Part shown: positions 10,061 to 22,229 of the stretch, piece by piece | Layout of the letters: every line of letters starts with the position of its first letter | How positions within the stretch are numbered: position 1 is the stretch's first letter | NCBI RefSeq assembly: GCF_047675955.1 | Contig: NC_132931.1 | Coordinates: 2,604,001-2,668,000, forward strand | Source: Chlorocebus sabaeus | Taxonomy: Eukaryota > Chordata > Mammalia > Primates > Cercopithecidae | Direction: 5' to 3' | Length of the DNA: 64,000 nt | The notes under the pieces: model-generated | The model's input: the letters and a program-made list of their open reading frames with translations, nothing else | The model's database searches: none | What the model was told of the DNA's origin: nothing | Position numbers and translations under genes: made by a program

Positions 10061-10711
10061 GGAATGAATGAATTGGCCTCATCTGTGCTGGGTTTTATCC
10101 TTCCTCTCCTCCTGACATTCCCTCTCCCCCATGCCCGTAAGTGCCTATGCCCTGTGCCCCAGAGAGGCATCTGCTCTCAGATCCTTGAGAACTTTTACCC
10201 TTCCTCCCCAGCACGTTTGTTCTCTCTGCTATTTAGCTTCCCCTGACACCCAGATGTCTCTATTTGTTGAAACCTAACCTCCCATGGCCTGAGGGTTGTG
10301 AAGATAGGGCAGGGGGCTGGATACAAATATCAGACAAAAGGAGCAAACTTGACAGTGAGAAGCCACCAGTGTTACCGGGAATCCGAATACGTTGGTGCAG
10401 GGATGGAGCTGGGCAGGGCCAGGGTTGGGCTTGAGCATTGTCACCCAGGCCAAGACAGGGACAAAGCTGGTCAACACAGGCTGGTAGAGGAGCGCTAATT
10501 TTCCACCAAATGTTTACTGAGTGCTTTCTTTGTAGCTATCACCTTTCAAGGTAGGCTGTAGAGTAAGGCACAGGCTCAACCGGTAGACAGAAAACTGCAG
10601 TAAACTAGGTAAGCTCCAAAATTCTCTAAAGATAGTCACTTTGTTTCAGCTGAACTAAAAGGTGAGATGTTCCAGCCTCTGCATTCTGACTTTCAGCCTG
10701 ATGGTCTTTAT
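10061..10711. other. Intronic sequence, nothing recognised
   Basis: Moderately GC-rich sequence without a recognised repeat or exon. Confidence 0.5.
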
Positions 10712-11114
10712 TCCTGCTTGAGGCAGTTAATCTTATGTGTCAACTTGACTGGGCCACAGGGTTCCCAGATATTTGGTCAAACATTCTTCTAGGTGTTGCT
10801 GTGAGGGTGCTTTCCGATGAGATTAACAGTTCAATAGGTAGATTGTGTAAAGCAGATTATCTTCCCACCAGTGGGTAGGCCTCATCTGATCAGTTGAAGA
10901 TCTGAATTGAACAAAGGGCTGAGCGTCCCCTGACTTAGAGAGAGCTCCTCCTGCCTGACTGCTTGAGCTGGGACCTCACTCTTTTCTTGACTTTGGACTC
11001 AAGTTGAAATATTGGCTTTTCTTGGGCCTCAACCCTCCTGAGACTTTTGGACTGGAATGACACCATCAGCTCTCCTGGGTCTCCAATGTGGCTGGAAGTA
11101 ATGCTTCCATTCTT
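10712..11114 (+). mobile_element. Old interspersed repeat, family not assigned
   Basis: The text from ttaatcttatgtgtcaactt through gggccacagggttcccagat, aaacattcttctaggtgttg and gagctcctcctgcctgactg is a sequence I recognise as recurring in primate genomes. I cannot name its family with confidence. Confidence 0.55.
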
Positions 11115-11353
11115 CATTTTCATACCGTTTAATTAATGCATTTTTGACTTCTGTTTGTTTATAGATCTTATCTCGTGAGACTATTAACTTCTTCGAGGTA
11201 TGATCTACTCTGATTTATGTTTGGCTCCCCATACTCGGTAGATATCTCATGAGTATTTGTTGAGTAGTGGAGTAAGTGAATGTTTGTGGGCGTGGCAAAT
11301 AGGTTGTCAGGGCACTGAATCTGATGCCAGGTTTCCTGTAAAAGGGGTAGATT

Positions 11354-11668
11354 TGGGGCCATGTGCAGTGGCTCACTCCTGTAATCCCAACACTTTGGGA
11401 GGCCGAGGTGGGTGGATCACCTAAGGTCAGGAATTCGAAAGCAGCCTGGGCAAAACTAAAAATACAAAATCTACTAATCTCTACTAAAAATACAAAAATT
11501 AGCCTGGAGTGGTGGTGGGCACCTGTAATCCCAGCTGCTTGGGAGGCTGAGGCAGGAGAATCACTTGAACCTGGGAGGCAGAGGTTGCAGTGAGCCAAGA
11601 TTGTGCCATTGTACTCTAGCCTGGTTGACAGAGTGAGACTCTGTCTCAAAAAAAAAAAAAAAAAAAAA
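11354..11668 (+). mobile_element. AluS, full length
   Basis: Has a small internal duplication around the middle A-rich region: ctaaaaatacaaaatctac is followed by another ctactaaaaatacaaaaatt. Confidence 0.95.
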
Positions 11669-12078
11669 GTATATTTGCTAATCTGTTATTGACAGAGGGG
11701 AACTGGTCACAAAGAGTCATTGAGGTGGCCCTGAGAGGTCCTGCCCCTATGACTAGGGCACTGCGTTTCCTCTGAGACCTACATCAGACTGCATCTTCTC
11801 TCTGGAAACATTTTCGTTCATGGGTGATGATATTTTTCTTCTCTGAACCCACAGCATGATCTTTTATATCTCCTCACTGGTTCGCTTTCTCAGTGAACCA
11901 AGGCTGGTTTTGACTGTCTCATCTAGAAAGACTAATACAGTAGTTGTGTTCAAGTTTTAGCCTGCTCTGCAATTGTTAGTTTCTTCAGGGCAGGGACCTG
12001 ACACTTGATTCTCCCCAGTGCTTAACCAACTCCTTGCACCTAGTAGGTGCTGATCAGCTATTTATTGAAAGAGGTACC
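11669..12078. other. Intronic sequence with MIR-type piece
   Basis: 11975-12065 (tcttcagggcagggacctga, cacctagtaggtgctgatca) reads as a MIR/L2 3' part. The rest is unassigned. Confidence 0.5.
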
Positions 12079-12365
12079 AGGCCAGGCATGGTGGCTTTTG
12101 TCTGTAATCCCAGCACTTTGTGAGGCCAAGGCAGGAGGATTTCTTGAGCTGGGGAATTTAAGACTGAACTGGACAACATGGCAAGACCTCATTTCTAGAA
12201 AAAAATTAATTAGCCAGGCATGGTGGCATACACAGGTAGTCTCAGCTGCCCAGGAGGTTGAGGTGAGAGGATACCTTGAGTCCAGGAAGCTGAGACAGCA
12301 GTGAGCCGTGTTTGTGCCACTGCACTCCAGCCTGGGTGACAGAATGAGATCCTGTCCCGAAAAGG
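12079..12365 (+). mobile_element. AluJ, near full length
   Basis: Diverged J-type copy whose tail runs into the purine microsatellite that follows. Confidence 0.93.
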
Positions 12366-12555
12366 AAAGAAAGGGAAGGGAAGGGGAAGGGGAAGGGGAA
12401 GGGAAAGGGAAGGGAAAGGGAAAAGAAAAGAAGGCAAGAAGGAAGGTATGGAGGGAGGGAGGGAAGAAGGAAGGAAGGAAGGAAGGAAGGAAGGAAGGAA
12501 GGAAGGAAGGAAGGAAGGAAGGAAGGAAGGAAGGAAAAAGAGACAAAGAAAGAGA
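12361..12555. repeat. GGAA/GGGAAG microsatellite (purine strand on +)
   Basis: About 195 bases with almost only A and G on the + strand, including roughly 17 consecutive GGAA units at 12470-12535. It evidently grew from the tail of the preceding AluJ. Confidence 0.97.
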
Positions 12556-12721
12556 AGGACTAAATGCAACCCTAATTCCACACAGATAATTATTCCACTC
12601 CCCTCCTTCTCCAGGCTGGTGTTTAATAACCATACTTGTAGTCTGAAATTGTGGGTTTTTGAAGCCACAGAAAAGCAGAAAGAAAGTAGATCTTATCGGA
12701 GGTGCTGCATCTGTTTTTGTT

Positions 12722-14590
12722 TTCCATTTTTTTATTGTGTAAAATAAACAATATAAATTTTACCATTGTAACCATTTTGAAGTGTATAGTTCAGTGGAAA
12801 TAAGCAAGCAAATATTATTTAATAAGTACCACTATGGTCCATTTTCGTAACGTTTTTCTTCTTGGAAAATTGAAACTGTATTCATTAAGCAACAACTCCC
12901 CATTCTCCCTTTCCCCCAGTTCTTGTCAACCATAGACACTTTCTGTCTCTATGCATTTGACTACTCAATAAGTATCTCATATAAATGGAATCATGCAATA
13001 TTTGTCTTTTTATGACTGACTTATTTCACTTATCATAAAATCCTCAAGTTTCTCCCATATTGTAGCACATGTCAGAATTTCCTTCCTTCTTTTAGATTGA
13101 CTGATAAGTAGGTAATTACTTCTGTCATTCACCTATTTGTTTCCTATGTACCTTAAAGCTTTTTGTTCATCATTTCCTGAATTGCTCTCTTCTTTTGTGT
13201 GTAGTGATCTTTTTGTAGTGAAATATTTAAATTACTTTCTCATTTCCCTTTTGTATATATCTTATGTCTATTTTCTTTGTAGTTACCATGGGGATTACAT
13301 TTAATATACTAAAGTTATACATTCTAATTTGGATTTATACCAGCTTAACTCCAATAGCATATAAAAAATCCTGCTTTATAACTACATCCCCACTTCTTTT
13401 ACTTGTTGATGTCACAGAAATACCTCTTTATATATTATATGGGCAAAATCATAAATTGATAATTTTTAAAAAATATATTAACCTCTTAAATTGTGTAGAA
13501 AACAAAATGTAGAGTTACAAGCCAATGTTACCATAATACTAGATTGTATAATTGCCCACATAATTGCACCATTTTTTGTGATCTTTATTTCTTCATATAG
13601 CTTCAAGTTACTGTCTAGTGTCCTTAAATTTCACCCTGAAGGACTCCCTACACTATCTGTTGCAGGGCAAGTCTAGTGATAACAAATTGCCTCAGCTTTT
13701 GATTATCTAGGAATGTCTTAATTTCTCCCTCACTTTTGAAGGACAGTTTTGCTGGGTATTGGATTCTTAGTTGACAGGCTTTTTTTCTTTCAGCACTTTG
13801 GCTATATCAGCCCACTGCCTTCTGGCCTCTGAAGTTTTTGGTGAGAAATCTGCTCATGCTCATATTGGGGAATTTGTGGGGAAATTAACTTCTCTCTCAC
13901 CACTTTCAAGATTTTCTCTTTGTCTTTGTCTTTTGAAAGTTTGACTATAGTATGTCTTGATGTGGGTCTCTTTGAATTCATCTTAGATGAAATTCATTGA
14001 GCTTCTTGGATGTTGATATCAATATCTTTCATCAGATTGGAGGAGTTGCCAGCCATTACATCTTCAGATATTCGCCTACCCCTTTCTCTTTCTCAGATTT
14101 CCATGATGCGTATGTTGGTTCACTTGATGGTGTCCCACACATACTTTATGTTCTGTTTGCTTTTCTTCAATCTTCTTTTCCTTCTGCTCTGAAGAAGTGA
14201 TCATTTCCTTTATGCTAGCTTCAAGTTCACTGATTTTTTTTCTTCTGACTGTTCAAATCACCCACCTTGTTTATACATTGTTTTCTTGACTTTCTCTGTG
14301 TCTTCCTTCTTTGAGCATGTTTAAGACAGTTGTTTTAAAGTATTCGTCTATTAATTCTACCAGTAGGTCTTTTTGAAAGACAATTTTTGTTGATTTATTC
14401 TTTTTTCCTTTGAATGGACCATACTTTCCTGTTTCTTTGCATGTCTTGTGACTTTTTGTTAGAAAACTGGACATTTGAATCTAATAATGTAGTACCTCTG
14501 GAAATTCAATTCTCCCCGTTCTCCAGCATTTGCTGGGTTTTTGGTTATTGTTTCTGTTTGTTTTTTAATTGTCATGGGCTATTTCTGGGC
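12722..14590 (-). mobile_element. HAL1-like LINE (ORF1 region joined to 3' end), antisense
   Basis: 12722-13095 matches an old L1 3' end read backwards (aaatggaatcatgcaatatt, gacttatttcacttatcata). 13130-14590 matches the ORF1 region (tgctgggtattggattctta, gactatagtatgtcttgatg). The reverse-transcriptase part is absent between them. The copy at 48207-50130 has the same joint, which is why HAL1 (half-L1) is preferred over a randomly deleted L1M. Frames are broken throughout. Confidence 0.75.
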
Positions 14591-16387
14591 CAATGATCAG
14601 TGTGAGGTGTAAATGTAAGGTCTTCTCAGGTCTTTTCTGAACCTGCACCTTTTCATGTGTATACATGATTATTTTTTTCTTATTTCTCCTGTATGTATGA
14701 TTGTTTTTAAATATCTTTGTATTTGATGTCTGACTTCCAAAAGAGGGAAAGAGAAAAATGAAAGGGGGTAAAATAGTGCTGACTCTAAATCCTCTGGAAA
14801 TCATTTCAGCTGCAAGGCAGGGTTGGGGGTTGGGTGGAGCTTTACACAGTGGGTGGAGGTGTAGCAACAGGGGCCCCTGCCTCTTTGTCTGCACCTCTCT
14901 GATCAGAGCACGGGAACCCCTCTATTTGGAGGACAGGGTTTTGTTTTTTTTTTTTTGCCCAACCTGATTCCTGCTGGTTGCATGCAAGCTGCTCCAGGAA
15001 CATGTGCACAGCTCCCTGCCATGGGATTGGGAGTAGGGGATGGCTAGCAGCTACTGTGCTAAGAGCTGAAATCGATGGAAATTAACTGCAATTTACCAGC
15101 CAAGCCTTCCCCTGGAAGTTGCAAGCCTTCAATAGCCTAGAGTTTCAAAATAGTCACACAGGACAAATTCTGCCAGCGTGGTTGTTGTCCGGGTGGGGAG
15201 ACGGATTCCTAGTGCTCTCTGCTTTGCCATCTTCTCCATCCAGTTTTGTTTTGACTTTCTGGGTGAACTCAATTAAGCCTTTGCATTGGAAGCTTTTCTA
15301 TTTTATTTCACAGCAGGCTTCATGAACCAAATGTTCAATAGGACTTAAGAAATTGAATCATAGACAGGGGAGGAGACCTTATGAAAACTGCAACGTTTGG
15401 TCCCTTCAGACTGAAGTGGCAAAGTCTGACAGGGGGACAAGATTAAAATCTATAATGTCAGAACCATATGTCAGATTTGGAAATTGATACCTCGTGGTCC
15501 CTTTTGCCTTGAATGAGGAGTTTTGGATACAAAATTAAATCCTAATTCATAGTGCCACAATAAACTCAGGGAACTCTTCATATCCCTTGAAGAAGAAAGA
15601 AGTAGGAGAAATAAAGAAATTCCAAAAGGATCCAAGCAGAATCACGAAACACCAATAATTATGAAGAGCAGGTAGAATACATTTAATATTTGAGGTTGCC
15701 ATCAGGAAGGACAACCTAGCTGAGTCTCTGAGGTTTCTGTAACCAACAGAACGCTGGGCCAGACAGAGCCTCATGGACCTGCAGCAGTTAGACAAATTCT
15801 CTGTCTCAGGACATACCTCATATATTCTGCCCCGGGCTCCTGAGGAAGCAGTGTAAAAGCGAGGACCTAGTGCAAGTTTTCTTCTAGTGCAAGTTTTTAC
15901 ATTTTGGGAGAGAGAAAGATGAGAATGCCATAACGATTCTGCATTCCCAAAGGCATTTCGCCTTCCTCTGCCCTCCCTTTCATATGTGTTGTTATAGTCG
16001 ACTGACCAAACTAGTTTTGACAGAGAGGCTGTTTTCTTTGCAGGGACAAGGATTTTTCCTAAGGCAATTAGAAAATATCAGGTAGAAGAGAGAATAGGAT
16101 GGATCAAGGCTAGAGGGAGTTGCCTGGAGACTGTCAGGTTCTGGGACTGTCTCTCTTCTGTGCCCCATAGGGTTTGGGGACAGATGTTGTTCTTGGGAAG
16201 GGACACTCCTGGTGAGGACCTCAGGACATACCCAAGAGGCCATAGTTGGACTCTCCCTCCCTTTTCTGACTGCTTTTGCACTCATTATGCCACTTATGTA
16301 ACACCTTACTTTATTTCTACCGAATACTGTTGCTTATGCATAAATCATAGAATCCTAGTATCTCAGGATAGAGGGAGCTTGGGAGGG
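14591..16387. other. Intronic sequence, nothing recognised
   Basis: 1.8 kb with hardly any recognisable repeat. A short T tract lies at 14943-14955. No supported exon was found. Confidence 0.5.
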
Positions 16388-16862
16388 GTATGGTAGGCTG
16401 AAAAATGGCCTCCCAAAGACACCAAGTTCTCCCTCTTTGAACCTGTAAACTTTACCTTACTTGGAAAAGAGGTCTTTGCAATCCTTTGTAAGTTAAGGAT
16501 TTGGGGGGAGATTATCCTGGATAATCAGGGTGGGTTCTAATTGCTATCACATGTATCCCTCTGCGAGGGAGGCACAGGGAGATTTGACATGCAGAGAAAA
16601 GAAGGCCTTGTGAAGATGGAGCAGAGATTGGAGCAGTGTAGCCACAAACCAAAGGATACTGGAGGCACCACAAACCAGAAGAGGCAAGGAATGGATGCTC
16701 CCTAGAGCTTCCAGAGGGAGTGCTTTCGATTTGGCCCCGGTGATACTGATTTCAGACTTCTGGCCTCCAGAACTGTGAGATCATTCATTTAGGTCGTGTT
16801 TTGTTTTTTTCAGCTGCCAGGTGGGTCATACTTGGCTACAGCTGCCTCAGGAAACTAATCCA
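16388..16862 (+). mobile_element. MLT1 LTR (ERVL-MaLR), solo
   Basis: Characteristic wording: gaaaaatggcctcccaaaga at the start, then gagattatcctggataatca, gatttcagacttctggcctc and cagaactgtgaga near the end. No internal retroviral sequence follows, so it is a solitary LTR. Confidence 0.85.
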
Positions 16863-17395
16863 AGATGTCACCTCATTACACCTATCCACCGAGGCCAATA
16901 TCCCATTAGGTTGGTCCCTGACAGGTGTCTGCCTGAGCAGCGAAGACCCACTGCCTGGCTGTGATAGCTCATCCTGAGGTCAGAGTTCTGACGGTCGCAG
17001 TGGTTCTCCTGAAGTCTGCGATTCCGCACGGACGTCTCCAGCCACTCCGCAGCGTCACTTGCGCTCTCTGTGTGCACTGACATCTGCCCCTCTGGTTGAC
17101 CAGCCAAATTGTTCTTGATGGGAAAACAATTTTCATCGTACTCTAAAGCAGTTCTGAACTCTCCTGCAACTTAGAATCAGGCCACATCTACTTCCAGGTG
17201 TTTTCAGTGTACCTGTTTCCTCCAGCTTTTCCACCGTCCTCAATCAATAAGATAGTCACGATAATAAAAATAGCATTATTTTGCATCTATGTGATGGTTT
17301 AACCATTTGGGAGATTTTTTTCTTTAACCATCTTATGTGAGGTAGCCAAGTGAGTATTATTAATCCAACAAAAAAAAATATGTGCAAAATGAGGC
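16863..17395. other. Intronic sequence with a local CpG-containing patch
   Basis: 16940-17075 holds several CpGs (ctgcgattccgcacggacgt, ccgcagcgtcacttgcgct) in an otherwise CpG-poor neighbourhood, and an open frame of 79 codons on the - strand covers it. No splice-site context or protein family was recognised. Confidence 0.45.
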
Positions 17396-17682
17396 CCAGA
17401 CCCAGTGTCGTGGCTCACACCTGTAATCCCAGCACTTTGGGAGGCTGAGGCAGGCAGATCACTTGAGGACAGGAGTTCGAGACCAACCTGGCTAACGTGG
17501 TGAAACCCCATGTCTACTAAAACTCCCCCCCAAAAATTAGGTGGGCATGGTGGTGGGCATCTGTTATCCCAGCTACTTGAGAGGCTGAAGCAGGAGAATT
17601 GCTTGAACCCAGGAAGTGGAGGTTGCAGTGAGCTGAGATCGTGCCACTGCACTCCAGCTTGGGTAACAGAGTAAGACTCCGT

Positions 17683-17684
<2 letters not shown>
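17396..17684 (+). mobile_element. AluS, full length
   Basis: The middle A-rich linker is replaced by aactccccccc, and the tail has become a CA repeat. Confidence 0.95.

Positions 17685-17721
<37 letters not shown>
17685..17721. repeat. (CA)n microsatellite
   Basis: About 17 CA units grown from an Alu tail. Confidence 0.98.
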
Positions 17722-17725
<4 letters not shown>

Positions 17726-18672
17726 CCCAAAAAAAGAGACCCAAAGAGGAGGAACGACTTGGGTTAGGTCAACAAGCCATGATTACAGTCCAGGATTTGT
17801 TTAACTTCCTCATGGTTGATACCACTGGGATTCAAAGTGGTGTGTGTGTAGTTAAAGGGTTGCGGGAAAAATCCATTGGGGTATAAAAAGAAAATATTCG
17901 AACCTTCTCATATCTATTTCTCATCTAAAATTAAGAAGAATTGATCTCTGTTAATATTTGATGAGTAAATAGTGTAGGTATATAATTTGCGAATAAATGA
18001 ATGTCACGTATATTTTTGAATCTTTTGCTGGTGGAGGTGCATGCATTTAAAAAGTAGGGAAATTGCTCTCCCCCAACCCTGCCCCATCGTTGTTCGTTTT
18101 AGCCAAGACTGATGATTTAAGCTTTAATTGAGGATGATATTTATGCATGAACATGTGGATGCAAATTGGTTGGTGATAATGAGATTACTGAATTAGTTTA
18201 GTTTACCCATTATCTGGTAGGCAAGCCAGACTTGTAAATAATGACTAAGATACAAAGTACACAGAAGCAGAGATAGAGGGAATAACTTTGGAAAAATTAA
18301 AACATTCTGCAAAGTTGCAAGGCAGTGTAGAATCAGCTGACTTTCCTTGTCTATGACTCCTTCCTGGTCTGTATCTGCCACTAAATGCAGATGAAGAGGA
18401 CAGCAGAAGGTGGTCTGAGGTCAGCCCTTCCTGGACCCGGGACCCAAGCATACTGAGTGCCACTGCCCAGGTACATGACAGAGGCATGCCATTTGGTGGA
18501 TCAGCAGTCAGCTCACTGGACTCCTCCTTAGCAAAGCGATTCATTGTAACTTATTGACTGATTCCCCTATACCTTTTTATTGAGAGATATCTGATACAAT
18601 TGTTTATTTTTCTTTATAAGATACTGCTTTCCAGAGTGCTCTGGAGGCTTGAGAGAGTCATACAAAAATTAT
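17722..18672. other. Intronic sequence, nothing recognised
   Basis: About 950 bases without an assigned repeat or exon. Confidence 0.5.
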
Positions 18673-18962
18673 GGCGTGGCTGAGAGTGGTGGCTTATGCC
18701 TGTAATTCCAATACTTCTGGAGGCTGAGGCAGGAGGTCAGGAGTTTGAAACCAGCCTGGGCAACATAGCAAGACCTCATCTGTATTAAAAATAATAATAG
18801 AAAAAAATTGACTGGGCATGTAATTAACTCCTGTAGTCCCAGTTGCTCTGGAGGCTGAAGCAGGAGGATAGCTTGAGCCTGGAAGGTAGAGGCTGCAGTG
18901 AGCCATGATCACACCACTGCACTCCAGCTTGGGTGAAAGAGAGAGACCTTGTGTCTAAGAAG
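18673..18962 (+). mobile_element. AluJ, shortened
   Basis: Has a short deletion before ggaggtcaggagtttgaaac and a decayed right monomer. Confidence 0.92.
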
Positions 18963-19121
18963 AGGTATGGAGAGACCCATTTTGGCTCTGTAGATGTCAG
19001 GCTCTACCTAAATTCCTGCCTCTTCCCATCTCTGCATCACTTGACCAAAAGACGGAAGAAACCTCTCCTCTGATTTCAGACCCGTCTTACTTGGGGAGTA
19101 AATACCTGAGAATTATAGTTC

Positions 19122-19406
19122 CGGCTGGGTGCGGTGGCTCATGCCTGTAATCTCAGTACTTTGGGAGGCTGAGGTGGGTGGGTTGCCTGAGCTCAGGAGT
19201 TCAAAACCATCCTGGGAAACATGGTAAAATCCCGTCTCTACTAAAATTTAAAAAAAATTAGCTGGGCTTGGTGGCACGTGCCTGTGATCCCAGCTACTAG
19301 GGAGGCTGAGGCAAGAGAGTATCTTGAGCCCAGGAGGCAGAGGTTGCAGTGAGCCAAGGTCGTGTCACTGTATTCCAGCTTGGGCAACAGAGTGAGACTC
19401 TGTCTC

Positions 19407-19445
<39 letters not shown>
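19122..19445 (+). mobile_element. AluS with (AAAT)n tail
   Basis: Full-length copy whose tail from 19407 is about nine TAAA units. Confidence 0.95.
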
Positions 19446-19618
19446 AGTAGCTGGGCCTGATGGTGCGTGCCTGCAGTCTCAGCTGCTCGGAGGCTGAGGC
19501 AGGAGGATCTGAGGCAGGAGGATCACTTGAGTCGAGTTCAAGGCTGCAGTGAACCGTGATGGCGCCACTGCACTCCAGCCTGACTGACAGAAAGAGACCC
19601 CGTCTCTTAAAAAAAAAA
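19446..19618 (+). mobile_element. Alu right-monomer fragment
   Basis: Starts at gtagctgggcctgatggtgc, directly after the previous tail, and contains a 12-base tandem duplication of ggatctgaggca. It is probably the remaining half of an older Alu into which the AluS at 19122 inserted. Confidence 0.9.
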
Positions 19619-19749
19619 TCATACATATAGTAGCCGTTTGCAAAGGCAGATTGAAGCAGGTATGGTTGCATGTGGTTGTAAAGCAGTAAGCAGAAAGGGA
19701 CAGTTGGTTCCTGGAAATATCCACTTTTATCGAAAAAAAAAAAGTACTG

Positions 19750-20850
19750 AAAATAAGGAAAATGAGTGTTTTAGACAGAGTGAATCTGGATTTCACCAAA
19801 GCATTTGACAAGTTTACATTGATGAATTTAGTATGTGTGTGGTTAAGATAGAAAATTATGAGCTGGATACTACTGCAATTAGGTAGAATTAGAACTGGGT
19901 GAATAATTATGCCCAAAGGAAGACTTCCAGTATAACATGCCCCAGGGCTCTGTCCCCCGCTTTATTGTGTTGAAAAATTTTCGCAGTGATTCCCTGAAGC
20001 CAGTGCCTGATGGAATTAAGATCCGAGAAGGTCTTGACAGGCTGGGACAATTAGGCCGAATCCAACACGATGAGATTTAGCAGAAACAATTGTAAAGTCC
20101 TGCATTTGCTTCCAAACAACCAACTATACAAAAACGAGGAGAAAAGTGTGATGAGAGCGGGACCGGTTTCCAGCACAGGTGCAGGTGACGGGCTTGAGCT
20201 CAGATGTGGATCCACAGAATGACGGGACAATGCGAATTTTACTTGGAGGCTGCACTGTTAGACGTATTGCATCACATCAGGATAAGTAATTATCCTCCTA
20301 TCCTTGATTTTTTTTTTTTTTTTTTTTTTTTGAGATGGAGTTTCACTCTTGTTGCCCAGGCTGGAGTGCAATGGTGCAATCTCGGCTCACTGCAAACTCC
20401 GCCTCCCAAGTTCAAGCGATTCTCCCGCCTCAGCCTCCTGAGTAGCTGGGATTACAGGCACCCGCCTCCACGCCTGGCTAATTTTTTGTATTTTTAGTAG
20501 AGACGGGATTTCATCACATTGGCCAGGCTGGTCTCGAACTCCTGACTTTCACACACATGAAACGTGGGGTTCAGTCCTGCTTTCCTCACCTTGAGATCAC
20601 ACAGACGACATTTGGAGGCAAGAACTGGGATCTCGATGGGACTGCAGAATACGTTCTGTAATGAATCCGAGATGGGATTGGGAATGCTTGCTTTACAGAG
20701 AAGAATAGGTGAAGATATGGTAGTTGTCTTTAAATAGTTTAGGTTGCCACTTGATATTTGAAGGGTTGAAGGGTTGTCGTGCAAAAGAAGAATGAATCTG
20801 TTTCTGGACTATAACAGGGACCAGCTGGGGTGGGGGGGGAGGGTTGGGGG
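19750..20850 (+). mobile_element. L3/CR1-type LINE remnant, split by Alu
   Basis: The 5' part preserves reverse-transcriptase wording of CR1-like LINEs: gtgaatctggatttcaccaa gcatttgacaag (a DFTKAFD-like motif), ccccagggctctgtccc, aggtcttgacaggctgggac and taaagtcctgcatttgctt. After the Alu at 20308-20548 it continues with acagagaagaataggtgaag and gaagggttgtcgtgcaaaag. All frames are broken. This is one of the oldest repeats in the window. Confidence 0.75.
20308..20548 (-). mobile_element. AluS, 5'-truncated
   Basis: Starts with a 23-base T tract and stops at ctcctgacttt, so the last part of the left monomer is lacking. Confidence 0.94.
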
Positions 20851-20856
20851 TCAGGG
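20827..20856 (+). repeat. G-rich tract
   Basis: Runs of 4, 8, 3, 5 and 3 G separated by one to three bases fit the G-quadruplex pattern. Confidence 0.8.
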
Positions 20857-21340
20857 AAGCCACTGCTGTGAAGGCAGAGTTTGATGCAAAGTAGAGTTAT
20901 GTGGCTACTAAAACTTCCAGCAGTCAACAGATTGGGCTGTAGTATGAACAAACAGTCAAACTAATAGTTGAGCTTGCTGGCCGTGGTGTGTTGTTGATGT
21001 AAAGGTAGCCCATGTTCTGTGAGATTTCAAATGTCTGGGTGACAAAGGTCATTAAGATATTAATATTTTAATGTTAATATTTTAAAATAGCAATATATTT
21101 TACGTATATCAATATTAACATATATAAATATATTTTACATATATGAATATTTAAAAATATTAATATATTTTACAACCAGCCTGATGTCTGTTTGTGCCCA
21201 AGTGCACTGCAGCTGTGTTTCTGCACAGAAGTAAGTGGTCTTAAAGCCACATAATAACAGAGCTCAGATTTCTTTTTTTTTTTGAAACCTAGGATCAGCT
21301 TAAATGCCTGAGCAAGCACCAAACGTCCATAAAAGCTATG
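20857..21340. other. Intronic sequence with AT-rich near-repeat
   Basis: 21052-21172 is built from variants of atattaatattttaa and atatattttacatata. It is internally repetitive and partly self-complementary. The rest is unassigned. Confidence 0.6.
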
Positions 21341-21487
21341 CAGGTTGAGTATCCCTTATCTGCAATGCCTGGGACCAGAAGTATTTTGGATTTTTGATGG
21401 GGGGATGGATTTTGGAATATTTGTACTATACTTACTGGTTGTGCATCCCTCATCCAAAAACCCAAAATCAGACATCTGGAAGGCTGG
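21341..21487 (+). mobile_element. Tigger-type DNA transposon, truncated
   Basis: Begins with the terminal motif caggttgagtatcccttatc and includes ggaccagaagtattttggat, then breaks off near aaccaaaatcagaca-like wording at about 21475. Confidence 0.75.
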
Positions 21488-21870
21488 GAGTCTTGCATCA
21501 CGGATCATGAAAGAGATGACCTTGAGTTCGAAGATTCTACGTCAGGATTTAACAACCATCCCTGTCTATGTTAAAAGAATAGTTGTTGCAAAATACATGA
21601 TTTTTACTGGGGTTGTATCAGGATAACTTGTCAGGATTTGCTGGCTACAAAACCCTTCCCCACCTAACTGGATCGGTTACCGAATCTAATAGAGCTGTTT
21701 AGCATTGTCCATCTGGCTAACAAAAAGTACCTGCCAAAAGTGATTAGTTTTGCATTACCTTAATTGATTTTGAGTAATTTTCTCCTCAGAAAGTTCAATT
21801 GCACCTTGAGGGGTTATAGAATCTTCATAGAGAAAAACTAGTTTTCATTTTTATTTTTACTTATTTTTAA
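21488..21870. other. Intronic sequence, nothing recognised
   Basis: About 380 bases of unassigned sequence. Confidence 0.5.
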
Positions 21871-22179
21871 TTAATTTTTTTTTTTTTTTTTTGAGATGGA
21901 TGGAATCTTACTCTGTCGCACAGGCTGGAGTGCAGTGGCACGATCTTGGCTCACTGCAACTTCTGCCTCCTGGGTTCAAGTGATTCTCCTGCCTCAGCCT
22001 CCTGAGTAGCTGGGATTACAGGAGCACACCACCACGCCCGACTAATTTTTGTGTTTTTAGTAGAGATGAGATTTCACCATGTTGGCCAGGCTGGTCTCAA
22101 ACTCCTGACCTCAGATGATCCTCCTGCCTTGGCCTCCCAAAGTGCTGGGATTACAGGCATGAGCCACCATGCCCGGCCA
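21871..22179 (-). mobile_element. AluS, full length
   Basis: Has a 4-base duplication gatg/gatg just inside the T-tract end (gagatggatggaatc). Confidence 0.95.
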
Positions 22180-22229
22180 GAAAAAGAAGTTTTTAAAAAT
22201 GCTATTACAAGAAGGCATATGTCCAGTTC

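Noticed and set aside
12470..12535. Regularly spaced repeats considered as an array-like system
   Set aside because: A tetranucleotide microsatellite without spacers. There are no CRISPR repeats, cas genes or other prokaryotic features in the window.
12058..12668. 150-190 codon frames with FLPSFLPS or EGRKEGRK repeats
   Set aside because: They read through the GGAA microsatellite and the neighbouring AluJ. The same holds for 37402-37753.
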